NCBI GenBank assembly: GCA_028702545.1
Contig: JAQVOQ010000042.1
Location: 1-8,718 of the forward strand
Source: Clostridia bacterium
GTDB taxonomy: Bacteria > Bacillota > Clostridia > Christensenellales > UBA1242
Direction: 5' to 3'
DNA: 8,718 nt
The first letter of the stretch is position 1. Every line of letters starts with the position of its first letter. The position numbers and the translations under genes were made by a program. Positions 1-5,674 of this stretch are shown piece after piece. The notes under the pieces were generated by a model. That model was given only the letters and a program-made list of their open reading frames with translations, ran no database searches and was not told the DNA's origin.

Positions 1-867
1 TTAGGAATAGATAGCAAAAAACTTGTTAAAACGCTTATTTATATTGCCGATAAAAAACCAGTTGCCGTTTTAATTAGAGGCGATCATGAAGTACAAGATG
101 TTAAACTAATTAACGCATTAAATGCTATTGAAGTTCGCCTTGCTAGTAGTGAAGAAGTAGAGCAATATGTTAATTGTGGTACAGGCTTTGTAGGACCTAT
201 CGACTTAAAACTTGATATCATTGCAGATAAAGAAGTTGAGGGTATGTTTAACTTTGTAACAGGAGCAAATGAGCGCGATCATCATTTTATAAATGTTAAT
301 TTAAAAGACATAAAAAATGCTAAGTATGCCGATATTAAAAAGGCAAAAAGTGGCGATTTATGCGTAAGTTGCGGGCATAATTTGGAAGTTATGAGAGGAA
401 TTGAAGTAGGTCACATCTTTAAGCTTGGCACAACATATTCTAAGCGCTTAAATTTAACTGTACTAGATGAAAATGGTAAGGATACAACCGTTTTAATGGG
501 CTCTTATGGAATTGGACTTGGTAGAACTATGGCAGCTATTGTGGAGCAATTAAGCGATGAAAAAGGTATTATATGGCCAGAAAATATTGCACCGTTTAAC
601 GCTATGATTTTAGCTGTTAATAATAACGATAAATTGCAACTAAAAGCTAGTGAAGACTTGTATGAAACCTTAAAAATGGCTAACTTAGATGTTCTGTTAG
701 ATGATAGAAACATCAGTTTTGGCGCAAGAATGAAGGATAGCGAATTGTTAGGTATTCCGTTTATAATTGTTGCAGGAAAAAAAGCAGATGAGATTATATT
801 TGAATTTATAGACCGTAAAACAGGCTCAAAAACTGAAGTTACAAAAGCTGATTTATTTAAAAAATAA
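1..867 (+). CDS. proS: Prolyl-tRNA synthetase, C-terminal part (5' truncated by window edge)
   Basis: Class II aminoacyl-tRNA synthetase that charges tRNA-Pro with proline in the cytoplasm. The frame is open from base 1, so 288 codons plus TAA are visible; bacterial-type ProRS is usually about 565-570 residues, so roughly the N-terminal half lies outside the window. Visible residues 1-80 (starting LGIDSKKLVKTLIYIADKKP) match the YbaK-like editing insertion that clears mischarged Ala-tRNA-Pro. The VTGANERDHHFINVN stretch follows, then a CxxC pair (C121, C124) and GIEVGHIFKLGTTYS before class II motif 3, MGSYGIGLGR (visible residues 166-175), which supplies the ATP-binding arginine. The remaining ~110 residues are the anticodon-binding domain (for example DVLLDDRNISFGARMKDSELLGIP). 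A strong terminator follows, so it is the last gene of its transcript. The product is secure. Confidence 0.96.
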   Translation, partial: LGIDSKKLVKTLIYIADKKPVAVLIRGDHEVQDVKLINALNAIEVRLASSEEVEQYVNCGTGFVGPIDLKLDIIADKEVEGMFNFVTGANERDHHFINVNLKDIKNAKYADIKKAKSGDLCVSCGHNLEVMRGIEVGHIFKLGTTYSKRLNLTVLDENGKDTTVLMGSYGIGLGRTMAAIVEQLSDEKGIIWPENIAPFNAMILAVNNNDKLQLKASEDLYETLKMANLDVLLDDRNISFGARMKDSELLGIPFIIVAGKKADEIIFEFIDRKTGSKTEVTKADLFKK

Positions 868-885
868 CTTTAATATAAGTTTTTT

Positions 886-911
886 AAAAAAAGGATTTTA
901 TCCTTTTTTTT
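886..911 (+). terminator. Intrinsic terminator after proS
   Basis: A perfect 10-bp stem, AAAAAAAGGA (886-895) with TCCTTTTTTT (901-910), closes a 5-nt TTTTA loop and runs into a T tract. It starts 18 nt after the proS stop and separates proS from the OLE promoter. The flanking A and T runs mean it could also work on the other strand, but no minus-strand gene ends here. Confidence 0.9.
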
Positions 912-955
912 ATTGAATATAATTAACTAAATATTTTTAAAATTAAATAATATTA

Positions 956-984
956 TTGAAAACATTTAACATATATGCTATAAT
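956..984 (+). promoter_or_regulatory. Sigma-A promoter of the OLE RNA-oapA unit
   Basis: The -35 TTGAAA (956-961) and -10 TATAAT (979-984) are separated by exactly 17 bp, and the -10 is extended (TG at 976-977). This is the best promoter in the window. The predicted start is about 991, some 9 nt before the OLE closing stem. With the terminator just upstream, the RNA is probably made independently and abundantly rather than processed from a proS transcript. Confidence 0.88.
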
Positions 985-990
985 ATTCAC

Positions 991-1586
991 GCATCTAATG
1001 TGGAGGCGCAGTATTCTAGTCAGGGGTTTTTGCTTGGAAGACGAACTTTTTGAGCGTTGAAAGAGCACATCGATGAAGTTTCTGGTGTTGGCTTTGGCTG
1101 CCCAAGCTGGGGTTTATGCTGGGAGTTAAGATTTATGGGCGACTTGCAATGGCATGTGAGCCACGACCCATTTATCGTGGAGACCTGAAAGGTGGTAGGC
1201 TTTGACCTATTACTAATCGGGATTAAACCTGCAATGCGGTTAAGAGCTGTGTGCAGAGTAGCTTGTTTTGAGTGAAAATATGCGGATTAGACATCATAAA
1301 AATTTTGGACCAGGCCGGTTTGAAATTATAATAATTGGTTTATGAAATTATTTTTGCAAAATAGACTAAGAGCAAATTTACTCCTGTAAAGGAAAACTTC
1401 TAGACTGTTTGCATTCGTGTTTGACACGCTAGGGATTATAGTGTAGTCTAAGTGGCAATTCAGCACATTACATAAGTAATGATTTTAGCTTAAGCGGAAA
1501 CGGCTTGTACGGTGACGACAAGTGCTAAAAAAGGAAAGCTTGCTGGACCTAAGCTGCAAGGTTTACTTAGCGCGTTGCCTCCACTT
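991..1586 (+). ncRNA. ole: OLE RNA (ornate large extremophilic RNA)
   Basis: A ~585-nt structured RNA with no credible ORF and visibly higher GC than its flanks. The ends close with a perfect 8-bp stem, GTGGAGGC (1000-1007) with GCCTCCAC (1577-1584). Internal helices readable by eye include TGGC/GCCA (1150-1153/1160-1163) inside TGGG/CCCA (1136-1139/1167-1170); TAGACTA/TAGTCTA (1362-1368/1444-1450) enclosing GCAAA/TTTGC (1372-1376/1408-1412), TTTAC/GTAAA (1377-1381/1386-1390) and CGTGT/ACACG (1416-1420/1424-1428); CATTAC/GTAATG (1466-1471/1476-1481); and CTTGT/ACAAG (1504-1508/1518-1522) capped by an inner CG/CG pair with a GTGA tetraloop. OLE RNAs are about 600 nt, sit directly before the membrane-protein gene oapA, and in Bacillus halodurans lie in a cluster with argR, recN, spoIVB and spo0A, as here. 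OLE binds OapA and localises to the membrane. It is not tmRNA (no tag reading frame or tRNA-like CCA end) and not RNase P RNA. The identification rests on architecture and context; a covariance search was not possible. Confidence 0.9.
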
Positions 1587-1612
1587 TAATTAGATGAAAT
1601 TTAAAAAAGAAT

Positions 1613-2233
1613 GTGGATTTATTAATTATGGACAAAAATACTTTTTCCAAAACCACATCTAACAAGCCAAAAGACACAAAATTGAAGTTAAAACAAACAA
1701 AAAATGTTATAAAAAGTAAAAAAATGAGCTGGCGTTGGCCTATTAAAATATTTTTAATTACGCTAATTTTATCGCTAATATTTAGTATAAGTTCTGAACT
1801 TATTTTAAGTAGCACGGGGATAATTATATCAAGTTTAATAATTTTTGTTTTGCTAGTAACCAGTGTTATTTTTGATATGTTAGGTGTTGCTGTAGCTGCA
1901 GCAAGTTTGGAACCCTTTGTCGCTATGTCTTCAAAGAGAATTAAAGGCTCAAAAGAAGCGATTATGCTTGTTAAAAATGCCGAAAAAGTTTCTAGTTTTG
2001 CCTCAGATGTTGTTGGCGATATGTGTGGAATTTTAAGTGGTGCAGTTGGTGCTAGTATAGCTTTTCAACTTTATAATTTGACGGGTGACTTCAAAACGAT
2101 ACTAATTGCTGCATTTGTTAGTAGTTTGATTGCAGCTTTAACAGTTTTTGGTAAAGCTGTTGGCAAAAAATTTGCTATAAATAACCCAGAAAAAATTGTA
2201 TTTATGGCAAGTAAAATATTAAGTTTTTTTTAG
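1613..2233 (+). CDS. oapA: OLE-associated membrane protein OapA
   Basis: A 206-residue integral membrane protein that begins 28 nt after the OLE closing stem. Residues 1-42 are hydrophilic and strongly Lys-rich (K8, K13, K18, K20, K23, K25, K27, K30, K34, K36, K37, R41), suitable for RNA contact. Four likely membrane helices follow at about 44-65, 68-90, 135-152 and 161-180. Between helices 2 and 3 lie FDMLGVAVAAASLEPF (87-102), a basic stretch SSKRIKGSK (106-114) and SDVVGD (131-136), which contains a DxxxD motif (D132, D136); OapA proteins are known for such motifs, and this part recalls the DUF21 fold of CNNM/CorC-type Mg2+ proteins. OapA is known to bind OLE RNA as a dimer and tether it to the membrane. 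The start is uncertain: GTG 1613 has only an AAGA-type leader, and the in-frame ATG at 1628 (residue 6) is equally possible with GTGGA upstream. A strong terminator follows. Confidence 0.85.
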   Translation: MDLLIMDKNTFSKTTSNKPKDTKLKLKQTKNVIKSKKMSWRWPIKIFLITLILSLIFSISSELILSSTGIIISSLIIFVLLVTSVIFDMLGVAVAAASLEPFVAMSSKRIKGSKEAIMLVKNAEKVSSFASDVVGDMCGILSGAVGASIAFQLYNLTGDFKTILIAAFVSSLIAALTVFGKAVGKKFAINNPEKIVFMASKILSFF

Positions 2234-2257
2234 ATAGGTAAGTATAAGAAGTAAAAA

Positions 2258-2282
2258 GTAATTAAAATTTAGTTTTAATTAC
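2258..2282. other. Perfect hairpin just after oapA, no T tract on + strand
   Basis: GTAATTAAAA (2258-2267) and TTTTAATTAC (2273-2282) form a perfect 10-bp stem with a TTTAG loop, 25 nt after the oapA stop. It is followed by AATACAC on the + strand, so it is unlikely to terminate oapA. It may protect the mRNA 3' end. Read on the minus strand it is followed by TTTTTAC, so weak minus-strand termination is possible, but there is no minus-strand gene. Confidence 0.45.
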
Positions 2283-2402
2283 AATACACATAAAAAACTT
2301 AAATTTGATTTTAAAACATAAAAAATAAGTAAAACATAAAAAAATATATTTAAACTAAAATTTAAAGCAATATTAGTTTAATACAAAAAATTATCAAATT
2401 TT

Positions 2403-2432
2403 AAACTTTTCATCATTTTGAAAAGTTTTTTT
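2403..2432 (+). terminator. Intrinsic terminator of the OLE-oapA transcript
   Basis: A perfect 10-bp stem, AAACTTTTCA (2403-2412) with TGAAAAGTTT (2419-2428), has a 6-nt loop and a T run from 2426 to 2432. It closes the OLE-oapA unit about 170 nt after the oapA stop, giving a predicted primary transcript of roughly 1.4 kb from the promoter at 956-984. Confidence 0.87.
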
Positions 2433-2649
2433 GTTTACTATAAAAAAAATCTAAAATATTAATAAAATATTTTAATACAAAATATTGTATCATCTTATTA
2501 AAAATATCGAATATAGTAAAATCATATAAATTTAAAAAATATATACAAATTTTAAAATTAAGAATGAAATTCGAATTTTAAATTTTAAAATTAAAAAATA
2601 ATACTATTTTGCTATAAATTAAAAAAATGATAAAAATAGTAAAATGTGA

Positions 2650-2887
2650 GGTGCTCTCTAAGCCGTTTTTGAAATTGTTTATGAATATTTACTCACAAAG
2701 TAAAATGTTCAAATTTAGCATAAAAATGCAAAATTTATTAATTTATAAAAAAATAGCATAAAATTTTTTATTTTTTATATTATTAAGATTTTTTATTTAA
2801 AAAATAAGTTCATTATAAAATCATAACTACCATTTATTATATCATAACTAATTGCATAGTCTTAAAAACAAAGCAGTGCAGAGCACC
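2650..2887. repeat. 238-bp element bounded by inverted repeats (possible ncRNA or MITE-like remnant)
   Basis: The outer ends GGTGCTCT (2650-2657) and AGAGCACC (2880-2887) are a perfect 8-bp inverted repeat in an otherwise A/T-dominated region. Inside it, GTTTTT (2665-2670) can pair with AAAAAC (2864-2869), with GC/GC between (2662-2663/2873-2874), so the ends could fold as a broken rod. TGTGAG (2645-2650) can alternatively pair with CTCACA (2692-2697). The interior has a 10-bp direct repeat ATCATAACTA (2820-2829 and 2841-2850). A TGCTATAAA extended -10-like sequence lies upstream (2610-2618). It could be an unrecognised small RNA or a non-autonomous insertion; AAAAT occurs on both flanks but is weak evidence for a target duplication in such AT-rich DNA. 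Confidence 0.4.
2716..2733. promoter_or_regulatory. Distal ARG-box-like site
   Basis: TAGCATAAAAATGCAAAA contains the dyad GCATaaaaATGC, close to the AhrC/ArgR ARG box of Firmicutes and to the sites beside the argR promoter. It lies about 550 bp upstream of argR inside the inverted-repeat element, so it might be a remote operator, or a chance match in AT-rich sequence. Confidence 0.35.
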
Positions 2888-2904
2888 AAAATTTAGCAAT
2901 ATAT

Positions 2905-2998
2905 TATGCGTAGTAGTTAGCATAGTACTATGCATAGTACTATGCATAAATTCAATAAAATACGCATAGTACTACGCAATATTATACTATGCGTAGTA
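2905..2998. repeat. Cluster of palindromic repeats with core TACTATGCRTAGTA
   Basis: Within 94 bp the same words recur in alternating phase: ATGCGTAGTA (2906-2915), GCATAGTACTATGC (2920-2933), an overlapping second copy (2932-2945, 12-bp period), GCATAGTACTACGC (2964-2977) and TACTATGCGTAGTA (2985-2998). Each is a perfect or near-perfect dyad. The cluster is non-coding and lies about 135-230 bp upstream of the argR promoter. Dense overlapping dyads suit cooperative binding by a dimeric regulator or a structured DNA site; no known regulator is recognised. Confidence 0.75.
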
Positions 2999-3028
2999 TT
3001 AAAAAATATGTGATATATTGTCTAAAAT

Positions 3029-3049
3029 AGGGGCAAGGGCGCCCTTTTT
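3029..3049 (+). terminator. GC-rich hairpin, possible terminator
   Basis: AGGGGC (3029-3034) can pair with GCCCTT (3041-3046), including one G-T pair, around the loop AAGGGC; AAGGGC/GCCCTT is also a 12-bp perfect palindrome. A short T run ends at 3049. It is the most GC-rich stretch of this gap. It would terminate any transcript from the 2650-2998 region and insulate argR, but the stem is short and the T run is partly paired. Confidence 0.4.
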
Positions 3050-3106
3050 ATACTTATGTATACCATTCTTTATTATTATAGATGTATATGTATATTCATT
3101 CAAAAA

Positions 3107-3128
3107 ATTTATGCATAAATATGCAAAA
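3107..3128. promoter_or_regulatory. ARG-box-like operator next to the argR -35
   Basis: ATTTATGCATAAATATGCAAAA contains the dyad GCAT (3113-3116)-aaat-ATGC (3121-3124), the form of site bound by ArgR/AhrC in Firmicutes. It ends 6 bp before the argR -35 element. With the sites at 3183-3217 it flanks the promoter, as expected for autoregulation. Matched by eye to the consensus only. Confidence 0.55.
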
Positions 3129-3133
3129 ACTGC

Positions 3134-3162
3134 TTGCATATTTATTAAACATATTGTATAAT
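3134..3162 (+). promoter_or_regulatory. argR promoter
   Basis: The -35 TTGCAT (3134-3139) and -10 TATAAT (3157-3162) are 17 bp apart, predicting a start near 3169 and a leader of about 95 nt. ARG-box-like dyads lie on both sides, so bound ArgR would compete with RNA polymerase. Confidence 0.75.
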
Positions 3163-3182
3163 TATTTTACTTTGATGAAAAG

Positions 3183-3217
3183 TTTATGCATAATTATAAA
3201 TTTATATTTATGCAAAA
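3183..3217. promoter_or_regulatory. ARG-box-like half-sites downstream of the argR start
   Basis: The stretch carries GCATAATTATAA (from 3188) and TATATTTATGCAAAA (ending 3217). Its half-sites GCAT (3188-3191) and ATGC (3210-3213) face each other, giving two adjacent imperfect boxes in the predicted 5' leader. With the upstream box they form a tandem arrangement typical of autoregulated argR genes. Confidence 0.45.
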
Positions 3218-3263
3218 TAGCTAGAGTGCTAGTAAATACTAGTGTTACAGGAGATGAATAACA

Positions 3264-3713
3264 ATGGCAAGAAGTGCAAGACAAAGTAAAATTTTAGAGC
3301 TTATTTCGGCAAAAGATGTTGAAACTCAAGACGAATTAGTCAGCCAATTAAAGGCTTTAGACTATGATGTTACACAAGCTACAATCAGTAGAGACATTAA
3401 AGAGCTAGGATTAATTAAAATTTTAAGCGATTCTAAAAATTACAAATACGCTTTTGTCGATTCATCTGCTCAACAAATTAGTGATAAGTTTGCTGGCATA
3501 TTCAAAGAATCTATAATTAGCATTAAACCGGCTAAAAACTTAGTTGTTTTAAAAACACTAAGGGGAATGGCTAGTGCTATTAGTGCATTTATAGATAAAA
3601 TGAACCTTGAGTTTGCTTTGGGATGCGTTTATGGAGATGATACCGTTATGGTAGTTTGCTCTGGGGACGACGAAGCATTACTTACTTACGAAAAATTGAG
3701 CACAATACTATAG
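3264..3713 (+). CDS. argR: Arginine repressor ArgR/AhrC
   Basis: A 149-residue transcription regulator of arginine biosynthesis and catabolism, hexameric when arginine is bound. The N-terminal winged helix-turn-helix is clear: RQSKILELISAKDVETQDEL leads to the recognition region TQATISRDIKELGLIK (37-52). After a linker at about 66-75, the C-terminal oligomerisation and arginine-binding domain holds VLKTLRGMASAISAFID (95-111) and the GDDT motif (124-127) that binds arginine across subunits. Length is normal for the family. ATG 3264 is preceded by AGGAG (3249-3253) with a 10-nt spacer. An out-of-frame ATG at 3254 lies in that spacer and is probably not used. Own promoter with flanking ARG-box-like sites, and own terminator. 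Its position before recN is conserved in many Firmicutes. Confidence 0.96.
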   Translation: MARSARQSKILELISAKDVETQDELVSQLKALDYDVTQATISRDIKELGLIKILSDSKNYKYAFVDSSAQQISDKFAGIFKESIISIKPAKNLVVLKTLRGMASAISAFIDKMNLEFALGCVYGDDTVMVVCSGDDEALLTYEKLSTIL

Positions 3714-3803
3714 AAGGCGACTTAAGAAGTTTACTTATTACATTAAGCGAAAAAAATAGAGATATCAACCGTTTTAATATTTAACCGTTATTAAAACAAG
3801 AAA

Positions 3804-3836
3804 AAATAGCAACTCAAAAAGGGTTGTTATTTTTTT
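3804..3836 (+). terminator. Intrinsic terminator after argR
   Basis: AATAGCAACTC (3805-3815) pairs with GGGTTGTTATT (3821-3831), an 11-bp stem with two G-T pairs and an AAAAA loop, followed by T residues to 3836. The 90 nt between the argR stop and this stem show nothing recognisable. Confidence 0.87.
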
Positions 3837-3853
3837 GATTTATTTGCTATAAT
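3824..3853 (+). promoter_or_regulatory. recN promoter with extended -10
   Basis: TGCTATAAT (3845-3853) is a perfect extended -10. The best -35, TTGTTA (3824-3829, 18-bp spacer), is only a moderate match and lies within the 3' arm of the argR terminator, so transcript end and promoter overlap. No SOS box was recognised in either the spacer or the leader. Confidence 0.65.
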
Positions 3854-3884
3854 TGAGTTAATTTAAAAAAAGGATAAAAAAAAT

Positions 3885-5597
3885 ATGTTACAAAGCTTAA
3901 AAATTAGCAATATTGCTCTAATACAAGAGTTAACAATTAACTTTAAAAACAATTTAAACATTTTAACGGGTGAAACTGGCTCGGGTAAAAGCATCATTAT
4001 AGATTCTTTAAATTTTTTATTAGGGGCAAGGGCGGATAAAACACTAATAAGAACAGGCGAAAGCGATGCAAGGGTTGTTGGAGTGTTTATTCTTGAAAAA
4101 ACAGGTGAGTTTGTTGAAAGTTTTTTTGCCAAGCTTAATATTGAGCCTGATAGTACTATAATAATATCTAGGCAAATGAATATTAACGGTAAAAGTATAA
4201 CTCAAGTTAATGGAGAATTTGTTACGGCTAGTATGATAAAGGAATTAACGCCTTATTTAATTGATATTCATGGACAAAACGAGCATCAATTTTTGTTATC
4301 TTCTAAAAATCAATTAACAATTATAGATGATTACTTTTACAAAATGATTGACAACATAAAACAAGACTACTTGTTGACCTTTAATGAAATAAAGCAGGTT
4401 AATGCAGGTATTTTAAGTTTTGGTGGAAGTAAGGAAGATAGACTTAGGCAAATTGACCTATTAGAATACGAAATAAACGAAATTACAAGTGCTAAATTAG
4501 ATGAAAAAGAAGAGGAAGAATTGTTTGTGACGCTAAAACGCTTGCAAAATGCTGAGAAAATAGCAAACAATTTAACTACTGCGACTTATAATTTAGAAAA
4601 CTTAGGTGCAAGTGGCATTGTGGGAGCATTGTCGCTAGCTATTAACAGCTTAGATGCAGTTGCTAGTTATGATGACAGCATTGCAAAATTGTCAGATAGA
4701 CTTCATTCAGCGAAGTTAGAACTCGAAGATGCTACTTTTGAATTAAATGATTTAGCTTCAAGTTTAGAATTTGACCAAAATGAGTTTGATAGGGTGGATG
4801 AAAGATTAGACGAAATAAAAAGGCTAAAAAGAAAGTATGGAAGTACGATAGAAGAAGTATTAAATTATTTGCAAAAAGCGACTATAAAACTTGATAACTT
4901 AATGAGTAGTGCCGAAGAATTAGAAAAACTAAATAAGCAAAAGCAAAATTTGTTAAAAGAGTTGCTGTTAAAGGCGACGAAGTTATCAAATGCAAGAAAA
5001 CAAGGTGCAAAAGAGTTAACTCAGGCAATTTTAGCAGAGTTAGTTGATTTAGGTATGCCAAATGCTAAACTTGAAATAGAATTTAATGATTTGGCAACAC
5101 TAGAAGATATTGAAAGTGTTTCAACTAGTAACGGCGTGGACCAAGTAGAATTTATGTTCTCGGCCAATTTAGGCGAGCCGGTAAAACTGCTAACAAAGAT
5201 AATAAGCGGAGGTGAGATGAGTAGATTTATGCTTGCAATCAAAACAATTATAGCTAAAACCGATAATATTCCAACGATGGTATTTGATGAGATAGACACA
5301 GGTATAAGCGGTAAAATGGCACAAGCTGTTAGCAAAAAACTTGCAATAATAAGCAAAACTCATCAGGTTTTGGTCGTTTCGCACTTACCACAAATAGCGG
5401 CGATGGCAGATAATCACTATTACATAGAAAAGAAAGTAGAAAGTGGCAAAACGCTAACAAAAGTAATGCTAGTAGAGGGAAATTTGCTAATAGAGGAAAT
5501 TGCAAGAATGCTATCTGGAGTTAAATTAACCGATGCATCAATTAGCAATGCGGCTCAGTTAAAGGATGAATGCAATAAATATAAATTAAGTTTATAA
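3885..5597 (+). CDS. recN: DNA repair protein RecN
   Basis: A 570-residue SMC-like ATPase that acts early at DNA double-strand breaks, holding ends together before RecA recombination. The Walker A motif GETGSGKS is at residues 29-36, after the typical start LKISNIALIQELTINF. DIHGQNEHQFLL and GARADK are family hallmarks. Long charged helices at about 150-380 form the two coiled-coil arms. The C-terminal head has the ABC signature ISGGEMSRF (S441-G442-G443-E444), Walker B TMVFDEIDTGISG (D468, E469) and the switch region VVSHLPQIAAMAD. It ends with the characteristic EEIARMLSG. Length is standard and the gene is intact. ATG 3885 has AGGA (3871-3874) 10 nt upstream. Own promoter after the argR terminator; the next hairpin, at the spoIVB start, may end the transcript. 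Confidence 0.97.
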   Translation: MLQSLKISNIALIQELTINFKNNLNILTGETGSGKSIIIDSLNFLLGARADKTLIRTGESDARVVGVFILEKTGEFVESFFAKLNIEPDSTIIISRQMNINGKSITQVNGEFVTASMIKELTPYLIDIHGQNEHQFLLSSKNQLTIIDDYFYKMIDNIKQDYLLTFNEIKQVNAGILSFGGSKEDRLRQIDLLEYEINEITSAKLDEKEEEELFVTLKRLQNAEKIANNLTTATYNLENLGASGIVGALSLAINSLDAVASYDDSIAKLSDRLHSAKLELEDATFELNDLASSLEFDQNEFDRVDERLDEIKRLKRKYGSTIEEVLNYLQKATIKLDNLMSSAEELEKLNKQKQNLLKELLLKATKLSNARKQGAKELTQAILAELVDLGMPNAKLEIEFNDLATLEDIESVSTSNGVDQVEFMFSANLGEPVKLLTKIISGGEMSRFMLAIKTIIAKTDNIPTMVFDEIDTGISGKMAQAVSKKLAIISKTHQVLVVSHLPQIAAMADNHYYIEKKVESGKTLTKVMLVEGNLLIEEIARMLSGVKLTDASISNAAQLKDECNKYKLSL

Positions 5598-5635
5598 AAT
5601 ATTATCAATAGTAGAATAAAACAACCCTAAACCTC

Positions 5636-5674
5636 AAAAACTATTCCTATAACAAATTTTAGGAGTAGTTTTTT
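5636..5674 (+). promoter_or_regulatory. Terminator-like hairpin overlapping the spoIVB Shine-Dalgarno
   Basis: AAAAACTATTCCT (5636-5648) pairs with AGGAGTAGTTTTT (5661-5673) with one G-T pair, leaving a ~10-12-nt loop and T residues up to 5674. This looks like an A-tract/T-tract intrinsic terminator for recN, yet its 3' arm contains the spoIVB Shine-Dalgarno AGGAG (5661-5665), and the spoIVB ATG begins at 5675. Folded, it would both stop transcription and hide the ribosome site; how spoIVB escapes it is unknown. Confidence 0.65.

Larger units (their letters stand above)
2234..3263. other. Long AT-rich non-coding region between oapA and argR
   Basis: About 1 kb without any plausible gene on either strand and with extreme AT content. 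It contains, in order: a hairpin without T tract (2258-2282), the oapA terminator (2403-2432), low-complexity A/T runs (2440-2640), an element with inverted-repeat ends (2650-2887), a palindrome cluster (2905-2998), a GC-rich hairpin (3029-3049), ARG-box-like sites and the argR promoter (3107-3220). In Bacillus halodurans this position between oapA and argR holds dxs and tlyA/yqxC. I found no recognisable remnants of either. Confidence 0.8.

Noticed and set aside
991..1586. Possible tmRNA or RNase P RNA
   Set aside because: Too long, with no tag-peptide frame, no tRNA-like CCA end and no RNase P core sequence; closing stem and downstream membrane-protein gene fit OLE instead.
2440..2640. Short inverted and direct repeats in A/T runs (for example ATACAAaatattGTAT)
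   Set aside because: Expected by chance in sequence composed almost only of A and T.
2905..2998. CRISPR array
   Set aside because: The repeats are short palindromes that overlap or sit at irregular short intervals; there are no spacer-sized unique segments and no cas genes.
3225..3246. Palindrome CTAGTaaatACTAG just before the argR Shine-Dalgarno
   Set aside because: The stem is only 5 bp, weak, and does not include the ribosome site; no regulatory role can be supported.
5021..5356. Open frames on the minus strand inside recN (also at 504-713, 1567-1815, 3863-4132, 4367-4570, 6346-6681)
   Set aside because: They lie opposite clear genes, or across the OLE 3' end and the oapA start, lack ribosome sites and give Ser/Ile/Leu-rich low-complexity proteins: shadows of coding strands.
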